Of a stretch of DNA of 64,000 bases, positions 17,293 through 26,063 are shown one piece after another (the stretch's first letter is position 1; every line of letters starts with the position of its first letter). Location: positions 62,001 to 126,000 of the forward strand of contig NZ_VZPV01000001.1 in the NCBI RefSeq assembly GCF_008801405.1, written 5' to 3'. The notes below the pieces were generated by a model that ran no database searches, was not told the origin of the DNA, and saw nothing but the letters and a program-made list of their open reading frames with translations. Made by a program: the position numbers and the translations under genes. This stretch comes from Ralstonia insidiosa. GTDB lineage: Bacteria > Pseudomonadota > Gammaproteobacteria > Burkholderiales > Burkholderiaceae.

Positions 17293-18021
17293 ATGATGAA
17301 CAACATGCAACCGAACACCCAGGGTCAACAATACACCGGCACGTCGCTGGGCCAGATGCCGCAGTCGCGCCGCATGCATCCGCTGGCGGCCGGCGCTGCC
17401 ATTGCGGTGATCATCGCGAGCCTGACGGCTGTGGCTGCCATGACTGGCGTGCTGCCCACCTCCAAGGCCACGCAGGGCAGTACCAACCCGAACGGCGCTG
17501 CGCAAGCTTCGACCGCGCTTTCGGCTTCCGCACCACTGGCGCTGGCTGCGCCCAATCAAGCCGCCCCGGCCTATCCGGCACAGCCGAACGCGGTGCGGCA
17601 CACGGTGCATCGTCCGGTTCCGTCGTATGCGGAACATAACCCGTCATCGTCGAAGGCCGACTATGCGCAACCGCGCCCGGCCGCCAGCCCGTATGCCGGT
17701 CAGGTGACCGCCATCACACCGATCGCCACGCCGCAAGGCAACGAAACCGGTCTGGGCATGATCGGAGGTGCGGTGGTGGGTGGCCTGCTGGGCAACCAGG
17801 TTGGTAAGGGCAATGGCCGCACGCTGGCGACCGTCGCCGGCGCGGTGGGCGGCGGCTACGCAGGCCACGAGGCCGAAAACTACTACCACCGCGACACGTC
17901 CTACAACGTCAGCGTGCGCATGGACAGCGGCGCCACCCGCACCTTCACGTACAAGGCCGCGCCGGGCTTTCAGGTCGGCGACCGCGTGCACGTCGAAAAC
18001 GGCAATTTGGCAGCGGGTTGA
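17293..18021 (+). CDS. glycine-zipper 2TM-domain protein
   Basis: A 242-residue envelope protein. A hydrophobic segment (LAAGAAIAVIIASLTAVAAMTGVL, near residues 30-54) anchors it; then comes an Ala/Pro-rich linker, and the glycine zipper GMIGGAVVGGLLGNQVGKGNG with a second AGAVGGGYAGHEAE segment (Rick_17kDa_Anti family). The C-terminal NVSVRMDSGATRTFTY ... VGDRVHVENG is the usual end of this family in Ralstonia/Burkholderia. The start is the ATG ATG at 17293 after AGGGAGA. A terminator follows at 18108. Likely a structural envelope protein. Confidence 0.85.
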   Translation: MMNNMQPNTQGQQYTGTSLGQMPQSRRMHPLAAGAAIAVIIASLTAVAAMTGVLPTSKATQGSTNPNGAAQASTALSASAPLALAAPNQAAPAYPAQPNAVRHTVHRPVPSYAEHNPSSSKADYAQPRPAASPYAGQVTAITPIATPQGNETGLGMIGGAVVGGLLGNQVGKGNGRTLATVAGAVGGGYAGHEAENYYHRDTSYNVSVRMDSGATRTFTYKAAPGFQVGDRVHVENGNLAAG

Positions 18022-18107
18022 TTGCTGCACGCTGCCACAGGCAGCAAGGACCCGGCCTCTGGGCCGAATGCGGTTCAGTTAAGCACAGAGTCAGAAACAA
18101 GCAAAGA

Positions 18108-18139
18108 GGCTGCTCCAGGAAATCGGAGCGGCCTTTTTT
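18108..18139 (+). terminator. rho-independent terminator
   Basis: Stem ggctgctcc / ggagcggcc (one G-U pair) with an eight-base loop and a run of six T. It ends the glycine-zipper gene; the IS5 element is inserted about ten bases beyond. Confidence 0.85.
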
Positions 18140-18149
18140 GTGCCCTTAA

Positions 18150-19322
18150 GGATGCTGTTCAGAACTCAATCCATCGCTCTGAGCCATCGACGCAGAGCCG
18201 AAGCGGAGCGAGCGCTATGGAGTCTGGCGCGAATACCGCGCCATGTGCAGCATGAAGGCGTCGATTGCCCGCCCGGGTGGCTTTTTGCGCTTACGCCTTG
18301 GGCTCGCGCATCAGTTGCCCGCGCACCATCCACAAATTGCTCAGGGCGAACAGCGTATGCAATTGCTGCGTGTTCTTCATCAAGCCGCGATAGCGCACTT
18401 TCAGATGTCCAAATTGGCGCTTGATGACGCGGAACGGATGTTCAACTTTGGCGCGGATGCGCGCCTTGACCCGCTCCAGTTCATCGACAAGCTTGCCCAC
18501 CAGGGTGCTCCTGTCCAACGCGCGCCGCTTGCCCGGACGCAATGCCACGTGCCAACGCACCTTCAGCGTCTGCGTCTCTTCGCGCTTGTCTACGCCCTGA
18601 TAGCCGGCATCGCCGAACACGTCGGCCTCCTTGCCATGCACCAGCGCATGCGCCTGCGTCACGTCGTTGACGTTGGCCGCCGTGCCCACCACGGTATGCA
18701 CCAGCCCCGAGTCCGCATCGACGCCGATATGCGCCTTCATGCCGAAGTGCCACTGGTTGCCCTTCTTGGTCTGGTGCATCTCGGGGTCCCGCTCGCCGTC
18801 CTTATTCTTGGTCGAACTCGGCGCAGCAATCAGCGTGGCGTCCACCGCTGTGCCTTCCTTGAGCAAATAGCCTTTGGCACTCAATTGCGCGTTGACGGTG
18901 TGCAGAAATTGCTCGGCCAGTTGGTGCCGCTCCAGCACATGCCGAAAGCGCAAAATGCTGACCCGGTCTTGCAGCCGGCTCATCCCACCCAGCCCTGCGA
19001 ATTGCCGATACAGCGGCACGTCATACAGCGCTTCTTCCATCGCCACGTCCGACAGCCCGAACCATTGCTGCATGAAGTGGATGCGCAGCATCGCCTCGAT
19101 GGGAAACGGCTTGCGGCCTGTCGCCTTGACCGGCGCGTGCGGCGCTATCAACGCCAGAAACTCTTGCCACGGAACCACGCGCTCCATCTCGTCGAGAAAT
19201 ACCTGCTTGCGCGTGCGTCGGTTGCTCAGGTCCAGGCCAAGGTCGCTTTGCTTTATGGGCTTCTCACCGTTCGGGAACCTTCCTCTGACTGGCCAGCCTT
19301 CTGGAAGTTTTGAACACCATCC
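18150..19322 (-). mobile_element. complete IS5-family insertion sequence
   Basis: About 1173 bases bounded by imperfect terminal inverted repeats: ggatgctgttcagaac at the left and, reading inward from the right, ggatggtgttcaaaac. TTAA flanks both sides (18146-18149 and 19323-19326), matching the 4-base YTAR target duplication of IS5-group elements. It holds one transposase gene on the minus strand. It landed between the glycine-zipper terminator and the hairpin at 19349. Confidence 0.8.
18291..19187 (-). CDS. IS5-family transposase
   Basis: A 298-residue IS5 transposase (DUF772 N-terminal domain plus DDE_Tnp_1). RKPFPIEAMLRIHFMQQWF and LSDVAMEEALYD mark the N-terminal domain; the catalytic DDE residues lie in VDATLIAAPSSTKN, GMKAHIGVDADSG and the C-terminal RVKARIRAKVEHPF. 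Upstream codons in frame read KQSDLGLDLSNRRTRKQ, the usual family N-terminus, but the codon where family members have initiator ATG is ATA (about 19246-19248). The first usable ATG is 20 codons later at MERVVPWQEF, so expression may be impaired. Confidence 0.85.
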   Translation of the reverse strand: MERVVPWQEFLALIAPHAPVKATGRKPFPIEAMLRIHFMQQWFGLSDVAMEEALYDVPLYRQFAGLGGMSRLQDRVSILRFRHVLERHQLAEQFLHTVNAQLSAKGYLLKEGTAVDATLIAAPSSTKNKDGERDPEMHQTKKGNQWHFGMKAHIGVDADSGLVHTVVGTAANVNDVTQAHALVHGKEADVFGDAGYQGVDKREETQTLKVRWHVALRPGKRRALDRSTLVGKLVDELERVKARIRAKVEHPFRVIKRQFGHLKVRYRGLMKNTQQLHTLFALSNLWMVRGQLMREPKA

Positions 19323-19348
19323 TTAACTTGACGGCATTGCAGGCATAA

Positions 19349-19373
19349 GCCGGGCTTCGCGCCCGGCTTTTTC
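19349..19373 (+). terminator. rho-independent terminator
   Basis: Perfect seven-base stem gccgggc / gcccggc with a five-base loop, followed by ttttt. It probably once followed the gene cluster left of the IS5 insertion, or serves as an attenuator upstream of the gene at 19454. Confidence 0.75.
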
Positions 19374-19453
19374 TCTCTCAATTTCCCACATCCCGACGAC
19401 CCTGCACCCGGCTTTGCTGGAGGCAGGCGTTCGCCCATCTTTAGGAAAACACC

Positions 19454-19756
19454 ATGACGGATACCTCTGTACCCGCATTGACGCGGCCACGCCTGCCACT
19501 CGGGCAACTGGTAGCAACACCCGGCGCTATCGCCGCACTAACTGCGGCAGGTATGTCGGTTTTCATACTCTTGAACCGCCACGCCCGGTGGGATTGGGGC
19601 GATCTCTCGCCCGAGGATCTCGCTCTGAACAACCTCGCGGCCATCACCAGCCAGCGTGTGCAATCCAGCTATTTGCTAGGGAATAGGCAGAAGGTGTGGA
19701 TCATCACAGAGTGGGATCGATCCGTGACAACTGTGCTGCTGCCAGAGGACTACTGA
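19454..19756 (+). CDS. ICE/plasmid-type conserved protein, 100 aa
   Basis: The protein contains LGQLVATPGAIAALTAAGMS, then RHARWDWGDLSPEDLALNN and a C-terminal WIITEWDRSVTTVLLPEDY. This pattern is shared by a widespread small protein family on plasmids and integrative elements of proteobacteria; no biochemical role is known to me. Its usual neighbour in such elements is a small XRE regulator, which is exactly what follows here (19781-20095, convergent). This pair is the clearest sequence sign that an integrative element contributed to the window. Confidence 0.75.
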   Translation: MTDTSVPALTRPRLPLGQLVATPGAIAALTAAGMSVFILLNRHARWDWGDLSPEDLALNNLAAITSQRVQSSYLLGNRQKVWIITEWDRSVTTVLLPEDY

Positions 19757-19780
19757 TTTCTTTCCCCCGGCCCACCACCC

Positions 19781-20095
19781 CTACCTCAACCGCCTCCGCT
19801 TAGGTTCTGGCTCCACCTCTGGCTGGCGCTCCCCCTCGGGCGTCAGCGAAAGCTTCAGCGGCTCGAAAAGGTCTGAAAGCGTTAAGCCCAACACATTGCA
19901 TATCACGGCGAGCGTTTCCACCGTCGGATTGGCAACACCTCTCTCAATCGCGCTGATCCGCGTCCGATCAAGCAATGCGGCGTCGGCCAACTCCTCTTGG
20001 GAAAGCTCTGCCTCGATACGGCAATCCTTGACACGCCGACCAATGGCGGTCGCCACAGGGTTGCGCTTGTCGCGAGGTTTGGGTTTCGCAGTCAT
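19781..20095 (-). CDS. XRE-family transcriptional regulator
   Basis: A 104-residue Cro/CI-type regulator. The helix-turn-helix spans about residues 15-70 (AIGRRVKDCRIEAELSQEELADAALLDRTRISAIERGVANPTVETL), followed by a short tail ending PEPKRRRLR as in the ICE-borne family. The ATG at 20093-20095 was chosen because MTAKPKPRDKRN is the normal N-terminus; the frame is open 81 codons further upstream but without the family pattern and it would cross the palindrome at 20136. Probably autoregulated through that palindrome. Confidence 0.85.
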   Translation of the reverse strand: MTAKPKPRDKRNPVATAIGRRVKDCRIEAELSQEELADAALLDRTRISAIERGVANPTVETLAVICNVLGLTLSDLFEPLKLSLTPEGERQPEVEPEPKRRRLR

Positions 20096-20135
20096 CCGGC
20101 AAAGGATGCATTTCACGACGCCTTTGGAACCACGC

Positions 20136-20167
20136 CTTATAAACACCATTACAATGATGTTTATAAG
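20136..20167. promoter_or_regulatory. large palindromic operator upstream of XRE gene
   Basis: Inverted repeat with arms cttataaaca and tgtttataag, perfect over 10 bases, continuing inward (after one mismatch) as catt/aatg around a 2-base centre. It lies 41 bases before the XRE start and within the promoter region of the rightward lipoprotein gene, so it could control both. Confidence 0.7.
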
Positions 20168-20351
20168 CATCAGAAATGAGTATCCACACTGCAACTCAAC
20201 TATCTGCCGCTGCACTCTCGTGCTCAGAGGCTCCAGCGCAGCGGTGTGCCGGGTAAGCGAAAGCCATAGCAACCAAGCAACACACGCGGGCATGCCAACC
20301 CGGCTTTGGGCAGGCACTCCGCACAACATCAACAACAAGGGAGTCCATCAA

Positions 20352-22337
20352 TTGAACAACACTCGAACTCTTCGGTTCTCCACCATCGCGTTGAGCGCGG
20401 TGATGGTTGCCGTCCTGTCTGCCTGTGGCGGCGGAGACGGCAGCAGCACTGCCGGCGCAGGCACTACAACGGCACCCGCGGCTAGCCCACAAAGCCTGAC
20501 AGGCACCGTGGCAGTCGGCACGGCCTTGGTAGGCGCCAAGGTTGTCGTCGTTGATGCCAAGGGCAACACTGCATCGACCACCAGCGACACCAATGGCAGC
20601 TACACGATGCCGCTCTCGGGCCTTACTGCTCCGCTGCTGATTGCGGCTAACGATCCGGCCGGCATCTCGCTACCGCTGTATTCGGTGGTCGCTAGCACCG
20701 CCACCGGCAGTTCCGCACCAGTCGTTGCCAACGTGACGTCGCTGACCACGGCCGTCACCGCACAGCTCACCGCCGATGGCAATCCGGGAAGCTTGGCAAC
20801 GTCTTCTGCGCTGGCTGGTGTGTCTTCTTCTGCCGTCGCCGCCTCGGTGGCGAAGCTCAATACCGCGCTATCGGCCATCCTGGCTGCCAAGGGGCTGGAT
20901 GCCGGGTCGTTTGATCCGATTGGGGGAGTCTTTACGCCGAACCAGACGGGTGCTGATGCTGTCATCGATGCTGTGGCCATCACGCAATCGACCACGGGAA
21001 GCGGCCTGCAGCTCTCCAGCGTGGCTGATCCGAACACGGCGATCCAACTGAACCAGAATGCTGGTTCCGCCGCGCCCCTCGCGGTGCCACCGCAGCCGGC
21101 GAACTATCTGGCAACGCTGGTTGCTCAATTGGGGCAGTGTTTGGCGGGCACGGCCTCGGCCTGCTCGACGGCTATTGACGCGAGCTATCTGAACCAGGGC
21201 TTCGCCACCTTCCAGGCGCGTCATCCCGGCCTGGCTGCCACCGGTTCAAAGCTGACGGGTGTGAAGACGGTGACGTTCCTCAAGCCCAACTCGCTGCCGA
21301 ACATCACCGGCAATGCTGCGCTGGTGTACTTCCTGTTCACCGATGCGACGGGCGCGGCGAACTTCGCCAGCGATATCGTGCAGCAGCGCTCCGATGGCAC
21401 CTGGGACATCATCGGCAATCAGGAGCAGTTCAATCTGTACATCGCCTCATTCCTGGGCCGCAAGCAGTTCCTCAACGCGGCCGACACAGGCAACAGGCGT
21501 CTCGAATCGGGGCTGGACATTCGGATTCCCGCGACCTTCACGGTTGGCAGCACGACTACCACCGTCACATCGGCCTCGGTGCAAGGTCCTGGCCTGCCGG
21601 CTGGCGGGGTCTACCTGACCAATATTGATCCGCAGTTCAATCCGCGCCTGACGTTCCCCACGCCAGCATTGACCGCGCCATTCGTCACCAACGGCCCGGT
21701 GCCCCGGCCGGACATCGGCATGTCGACGCAGTACAAGTGGTCCTGGGCGTCGCTGTCGGGGGGAAGCAGCACCTACGTGCCAAATGGGCTCGCAGAATAT
21801 GCCTCGCAACCGGTGAACGTCTCCAGCATTGCGCAGTATGGGGTCTACACCGTCACGCTGTACGACGCGACCGGGACAGCCATCGGCACGCCGCAGAAGG
21901 TGCTCAATGTCGGTCCCAACGCAGCGGCGGCAGCAGCCGTCAACGCGCCGTGGCAGACGCTGAGCAGCGCGACGGTCGCGAGTTACCTGACGGCTGGCAC
22001 CGCAGCGCCGGGGTGCATGTCGGCCAATACGCCCGCTACCGTCACGTGGACCAACCCGGCCAACGCCCCAGCGTATCCGAATCTGTGGGCAGCGTTTGCC
22101 TCGTCGTTCCCGAGGTCCGTTGTCAATGGCGTGCCCTCCGCCCTGGAATCTGCCTTGGCGATCAACTCGTCCACGCCGACCGCCAACAGCGATGGATCGC
22201 TTTCATCGACCATCGCCAATGCGCTCGGCGGGCTGACCGCGACCGCGAGCTGCGGCGCGGTCAACGCCCAGCAAGTGCAACTGGGCTGGCAGGCCGGTGG
22301 CCTCTATTACAGCAACACCTGGCAATACAACAACTGA
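20352..22337 (+). CDS. large lipoprotein with carboxypeptidase-regulatory-like domain
   Basis: A 661-residue predicted lipoprotein. Translation is taken from TTG at 20352 because AAGGGAG lies about ten bases upstream and a classic lipoprotein signal follows (LRFSTIALSAVMVAVLSACGG, lipobox LSAC). Residues about 45-105 (LTGTVAVGTALVGAKVVVVD ... NGSYTMPLSG) form a carboxypeptidase-regulatory-like beta-sandwich; the rest is Ala/Thr/Ser-rich and unrecognised. Followed by a strong terminator. A surface or periplasmic role is likely; function unknown. Confidence 0.75.
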   Translation: MNNTRTLRFSTIALSAVMVAVLSACGGGDGSSTAGAGTTTAPAASPQSLTGTVAVGTALVGAKVVVVDAKGNTASTTSDTNGSYTMPLSGLTAPLLIAANDPAGISLPLYSVVASTATGSSAPVVANVTSLTTAVTAQLTADGNPGSLATSSALAGVSSSAVAASVAKLNTALSAILAAKGLDAGSFDPIGGVFTPNQTGADAVIDAVAITQSTTGSGLQLSSVADPNTAIQLNQNAGSAAPLAVPPQPANYLATLVAQLGQCLAGTASACSTAIDASYLNQGFATFQARHPGLAATGSKLTGVKTVTFLKPNSLPNITGNAALVYFLFTDATGAANFASDIVQQRSDGTWDIIGNQEQFNLYIASFLGRKQFLNAADTGNRRLESGLDIRIPATFTVGSTTTTVTSASVQGPGLPAGGVYLTNIDPQFNPRLTFPTPALTAPFVTNGPVPRPDIGMSTQYKWSWASLSGGSSTYVPNGLAEYASQPVNVSSIAQYGVYTVTLYDATGTAIGTPQKVLNVGPNAAAAAAVNAPWQTLSSATVASYLTAGTAAPGCMSANTPATVTWTNPANAPAYPNLWAAFASSFPRSVVNGVPSALESALAINSSTPTANSDGSLSSTIANALGGLTATASCGAVNAQQVQLGWQAGGLYYSNTWQYNN

Positions 22338-22396
22338 CCCATGACACAGAACGGCAACCCGCACCCAGATGCGGGCGTCGTGACGGGGAGCCATTG

Positions 22397-22434
22397 AGCC
22401 GCGCTTGCGCTTGCAGGCGCGGCTTTTCTTTTGA
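22397..22434 (+). terminator. rho-independent terminator
   Basis: Stem agccgcgc / gcgcggct with a 12-base loop, followed by tttcttttg. Ends the lipoprotein gene at 20352-22337. Confidence 0.85.
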
Positions 22435-22456
22435 ACACCACCTTCGGAGCACACAC

Positions 22457-23590
22457 ATGAAACTGCATACCGCTACCGTGTTGGCGTCAGCACTGGCTGC
22501 ACTGACGCTCACCGCCTGCTCTGGCCGCGTGCTGGACTATCGCAACATGACCGTCTCGGGCGGGAAGATCTACGCCCAGAATAGTGATACGCCCTTCTCG
22601 GGGAAGGTCACCAATGTCCCCTTCCAGACTGCAATCCCCACCGGCTCGTGGGTTGGTCTGATGCAGGGAGCGACGGCAGAACTGAACAAGATCACCTACT
22701 TCAATGGAGGCAACTGGCTGGCTTCCATATGCGATCTGTCAGTCAAGGATGGATACCGTGATGGCTCGGCGACCTGCAAAGACCCAAACAACGGCGCCAA
22801 ATATTACGAGTTGTCCTTCAACAAGGGCACCCCAGATGGCGACGTGACGATTTACTCGAACCTCGGCAACGGCAAACCTGCGGCGACGGCCACCATCGCG
22901 AACGGGAGAATCGAGGGAGACCTGAAAATCTTCAGCGTCTCAAGCGGTGCGCTGATTTCCAAGAAGACGTACAAGGACGGCACCTTGACCCTCAGCGAAG
23001 ACTACGACGCTGGGACCGGCAAGACCATTGGTGTCTTCAAACGAGGCTCAACGCCGCAGGATCCTAGCGTGAAGATCGAGTACTCCGCCAGCGGCAAGAG
23101 GACTTACTACGCGGAAGCCAACCACCTCGGCGTCATCACAGGCAACGTCTATACGTTCTACCCGGAGACTGGCTATCTCAAAGGATGCAAGGGATCGACA
23201 CCACTACTGCAATGGAGCCCAGACGGAAAACTCATCCTGGAGTCCGCTGACGCCAATGACGAGCGGCTTCCGAATTGGATTGCAGACTGTATCGCTCATC
23301 TTCCGAGCGATACACCCGCGGTCGATAGGCTCGAGAAAAACGTGGTTGTGAAATCGATGCCCGAGACTCCCACAAGTCAACCGACGCCGATGGGCACGAT
23401 CCCAACGATTGCGGACACCAAGGGAGCAATCAAAGGGGAAGATCGTACCGATTGGCCAAAGGAGGACAACGCCTGTACGCAAGCCTGGGCAACCGCCTTC
23501 CGCAAGGAAAGCGGCGCCGATGCGGTGATCAGTTATGACGTGGCTTGGGAGTGGGTCGACAACTGCCGCGCTGGTAAGCGCCCTCATTGA
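22457..23590 (+). CDS. lipoprotein with MORN-like repeat region
   Basis: A 377-residue predicted lipoprotein: signal MKLHTATVLASALAALTLTACSG with lipobox LTAC, then a body with repeated Gly-Asp-Val/Leu turns (YELSFNKGTPDGDVTIYS, ANGRIEGDLKIFS, YKDGTLTLSEDYD) reminiscent of MORN/YwqK-type repeats. Cysteine-containing segments near the C-terminus may form disulfides. ATG at 22457 has GGAGCAC upstream. It lies just beyond the terminator of the first lipoprotein gene and ends before a hairpin at 23627. Role unknown; envelope-associated. Confidence 0.75.
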   Translation: MKLHTATVLASALAALTLTACSGRVLDYRNMTVSGGKIYAQNSDTPFSGKVTNVPFQTAIPTGSWVGLMQGATAELNKITYFNGGNWLASICDLSVKDGYRDGSATCKDPNNGAKYYELSFNKGTPDGDVTIYSNLGNGKPAATATIANGRIEGDLKIFSVSSGALISKKTYKDGTLTLSEDYDAGTGKTIGVFKRGSTPQDPSVKIEYSASGKRTYYAEANHLGVITGNVYTFYPETGYLKGCKGSTPLLQWSPDGKLILESADANDERLPNWIADCIAHLPSDTPAVDRLEKNVVVKSMPETPTSQPTPMGTIPTIADTKGAIKGEDRTDWPKEDNACTQAWATAFRKESGADAVISYDVAWEWVDNCRAGKRPH

Positions 23591-23626
23591 GGCTCCCCAT
23601 ACGAGACAATTCACACCGATTTGGTC

Positions 23627-23648
23627 GCAAGCCTCCACGGAGGCTTGC
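23627..23648 (+). terminator. perfect hairpin downstream of lipoprotein gene
   Basis: Ten-base perfect stem gcaagcctcc / ggaggcttgc with a 2-base centre. The T-run (eight T) only comes about 20 bases later, so termination is likely but not textbook. Confidence 0.55.
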
Positions 23649-23934
23649 ACCTCGTACCAGGTTCTCTCTTTTTTTTCGTTGGCACGGATCGGCGAAAACG
23701 CGAGCAGTAGCTACGAAGCCTCTGTGCGTGACTGCCCCACGTCGCGGCTGACCTCCGGGTTCTGAACCGCTTCGGCACCCGGAATTACACAACTATCACG
23801 GCTCAATGGCTGGTCCGCAAGTTCCCCTACCGACGCTTCGCCGACCAACTCGCGGCGGCCTGCGCACGCCTCGGGGCCAATGTGGTTCGCTATTCCCTCA
23901 TCGTAGTGGACTCCTTGCCGGTCTTCCGGCGCAC
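23649..23934. other. intergenic region with possible coding scrap
   Basis: Between the hairpin and the porin 3' end, one plus-strand frame (23765 onward, TTITAQWLVRKFPYRRFAD) looks protein-like for about 45 codons but has no start and no recognisable family. Possibly a gene fragment. Confidence 0.3.
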
Positions 23935-25068
23935 TCAGAACTTGTGACGGATGCCGATGGCCGCACCGAACATGTTGGTCTTGCCGGCTGCCAACCCATA
24001 GCCAGTTGCATTGAGGTCGACAGCGGCCTGGTCCAGGGCCAAGCCGGCATTGCGGGCGTAGGCGGTGGTCAAATACAGATCAGTACGTTTGGACAGGACG
24101 TAGTCGGCAACGAACGCCAGTTGCCACGGGTTCGACTGAGTGGACGGGGCACTGTTGATGATCTTGATCTTCTGGTACGAATACTCGAGCGACACGCCTA
24201 GGGCGTTGGTGGCCTGGTAGTTCGCGCCGACCCAGTAGTAGTCGTCACGCAGTGCCACCGAGCCGTTCACGTTCTTGCTGTTACCCCAGCGATAGCCCGC
24301 CATCAGCTTGGCCGAGCCAAAGGCGTAGCTGCCAGCCACGACTGCCTTGCGGACGGTACCGGAGTCAAACTCACCACCGCCAAGCGGTACGCTCGGGCTG
24401 TACTGGTCGAAGGCGAGGGTTGCGCTGATTGGGCCTGCCGAATAAGCCGCACCGGCACCATAGCCGCTGTCACGACGGAATTGGCCGGGTACCTCTCCGC
24501 CGCCGCCGCCGGTCGGGTTCACGCTAGCCGCACCGTTGCCGAAGGTCCAGTGAGCCTGGGCGGTCACCGGGCCGAACGTGCCCGTGTACATAGCCGTGTT
24601 GTCCGAGCGGAAGTTCAAACCGCCGACGACCACAACCGGTTCATATTGGTTGGCAAAACTCATCGGCTGAAAATTGGCCAGCAACAAGAACAACGTCGTG
24701 TACTGACGTCCGAAGGTGAACTGCCCGGCGTCCGTAATCTTTAGACCGACAAACGCCTGACGACCAAATAGGCGACCGCCTTGCTGCAACTTGCCATCGT
24801 TGACGCCAAAACCGCTTTCGAGCACGAACAGGGCAGACAGACCGCTGCCCAGGTCTTCGACGCCTCGCAGCCCCCAGCGGGAGCCAGATTGACCACCACT
24901 TTGCATGGCAACGCGGCGGCCGGAGCTCCCCCCAACGGCTGCATTCGGTAAGTTGGTCGCGTATTCGATGTTCGCATCGGCCAAGCCATAGAGCGTGACG
25001 TTTGATTGCGCCCATGCCGTGCTTGCGCAAACCATTAATGATGCGCCCGCGATATGCTTCATTTTCAT
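23935..25068 (-). CDS. Gram-negative porin
   Basis: A 377-residue outer-membrane porin of the betaproteobacterial Porin_4/OmpC-like family. Signal peptide MKMKHIAGASLMVCASTAWAQ is followed by the family start SNVTLYGLADANIEY and the later RQAFVGLKITDAGQFTFGRQ. Alternating strands continue to a terminal Phe (IGIRHKF), needed for outer-membrane insertion. Located downstream of the GntP-acyl-CoA synthetase-badHI cluster on the same strand, it could admit the carboxylate substrate, but generic porin function is equally possible. Confidence 0.9.
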   Translation of the reverse strand: MKMKHIAGASLMVCASTAWAQSNVTLYGLADANIEYATNLPNAAVGGSSGRRVAMQSGGQSGSRWGLRGVEDLGSGLSALFVLESGFGVNDGKLQQGGRLFGRQAFVGLKITDAGQFTFGRQYTTLFLLLANFQPMSFANQYEPVVVVGGLNFRSDNTAMYTGTFGPVTAQAHWTFGNGAASVNPTGGGGGEVPGQFRRDSGYGAGAAYSAGPISATLAFDQYSPSVPLGGGEFDSGTVRKAVVAGSYAFGSAKLMAGYRWGNSKNVNGSVALRDDYYWVGANYQATNALGVSLEYSYQKIKIINSAPSTQSNPWQLAFVADYVLSKRTDLYLTTAYARNAGLALDQAAVDLNATGYGLAAGKTNMFGAAIGIRHKF

Positions 25069-25133
25069 GCTGCTCGGTCTCCTCTCTTGTGTAGTCTCCC
25101 CGGATGCGCCGGGATCGCTTCTGAAATTGGCAG

Positions 25134-25433
25134 CTACCGCCCCCCCGTTGCCTGTTCCGCAACCGGCATCGCGCCATCCTTCGAGAACAAGACGATCTCG
25201 CCGGCGGCATTCGACACCACCGCCGTAAGTGCTGCCCGATCGCGGCGTTGGACGCCGCGCAGGGTGTCGGTGCCATCCTCGCTATCGAGAACGAAGCCAT
25301 CGAGCCCGACGGCCACCAGCACGCCGCCGGTCTCGGTAAAGTCGGTGATTGAGCCGCTGGCTTGGCGAGTCAGCCGACTCTCCGTATCGGGTTCGCGTTT
25401 CGACATCGCCTTCGACACCTCAGCTTTTTTCAT
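25134..25433 (-). CDS. small conserved hypothetical protein, 99 aa
   Basis: A 99-residue protein beginning MKKAEVSKAMSKREPD. Its C-terminal half (RRDRAALTAVVSNAAGEIVLFSKDG) is duplicated as a relic at 25499-25615. No signal peptide, cysteine pair or known catalytic motif was seen; a beta-hairpin-rich fold is likely. It sits between the porin and the GntP permease on the same strand. Family not recognised. Confidence 0.5.
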   Translation of the reverse strand: MKKAEVSKAMSKREPDTESRLTRQASGSITDFTETGGVLVAVGLDGFVLDSEDGTDTLRGVQRRDRAALTAVVSNAAGEIVLFSKDGAMPVAEQATGGR

Positions 25434-25498
25434 CGTGTTTTCCTTGTTCGACTACTGGCAGGACGACTGATCCATCCTGGCCGGAATAACGAACGTGT

Positions 25499-25615
25499 TC
25501 AGAGCTTGGCAAGCACACCATCTCTTGAAAACAGGATCGGCTTTCCGCCTGCATCGATCACCGCTGCGGTGAGCGTTGCCCGGTCCGGGCTGCTGCTCAG
25601 GGCTCGAGCACGTCA
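25499..25615 (-). pseudogene. relic of tandem copy of the 99-aa protein
   Basis: Minus-strand codons read RALSSSPDRATLTAAVIDAGG then KPILFSRDGVLAKL and a stop, paralleling RDRAALTAVVSNAAGEIVLFSKDG of the neighbour at 25134-25433. An in-frame stop lies immediately upstream, so only the C-terminal third remains. Confidence 0.65.
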
Positions 25616-26063
25616 GTCGCACTCGCATCGATGGGCGATCACACGGGTGGCACGCCAATCCGAATTGCACAGTGCGACCATTTAAGTGATTCCAGCCGAC
25701 GCCGCAGCGTGGTTGCTTGCGGCGAGGCACTGGTGGGACCGCCAACAACCGGGCGCCCTCGAGCACGGCCGCTGCATCGGCCCACAGGTATCGTGCGGTA
25801 GCTGGCGGGTTTCGGACTCAGCCGGTAGGTCGCGATCACCCGCGCGAGGTCATCTCGATGCTGCCGCAGTCGATGGCGCTCATCGGGCGGCGAAATCACG
25901 AGATCGTGACGACCATGATCAGTCGACAGGGAGTCGTCGCGCTTCTGCCCGAGTTGCTGCGTTGAATGGGCTTCGACGGTCCCGACAATCTGGAAATAGT
26001 CGGTAAGCACATCTTGATTACACTTCACGACAGATAATGCGTGGGCCATGGTCGTGTGTGTTC
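25616..26063. other. intergenic region without recognised gene
   Basis: About 450 bases between the relic and the GntP permease. Open frames here run on from neighbours in other frames and show no family; probably decayed sequence. Confidence 0.4.

Noticed and set aside
18243..19313. 356-aa plus-strand open frame opposite the IS5 transposase
   Set aside because: Antisense of the transposase; no motif.
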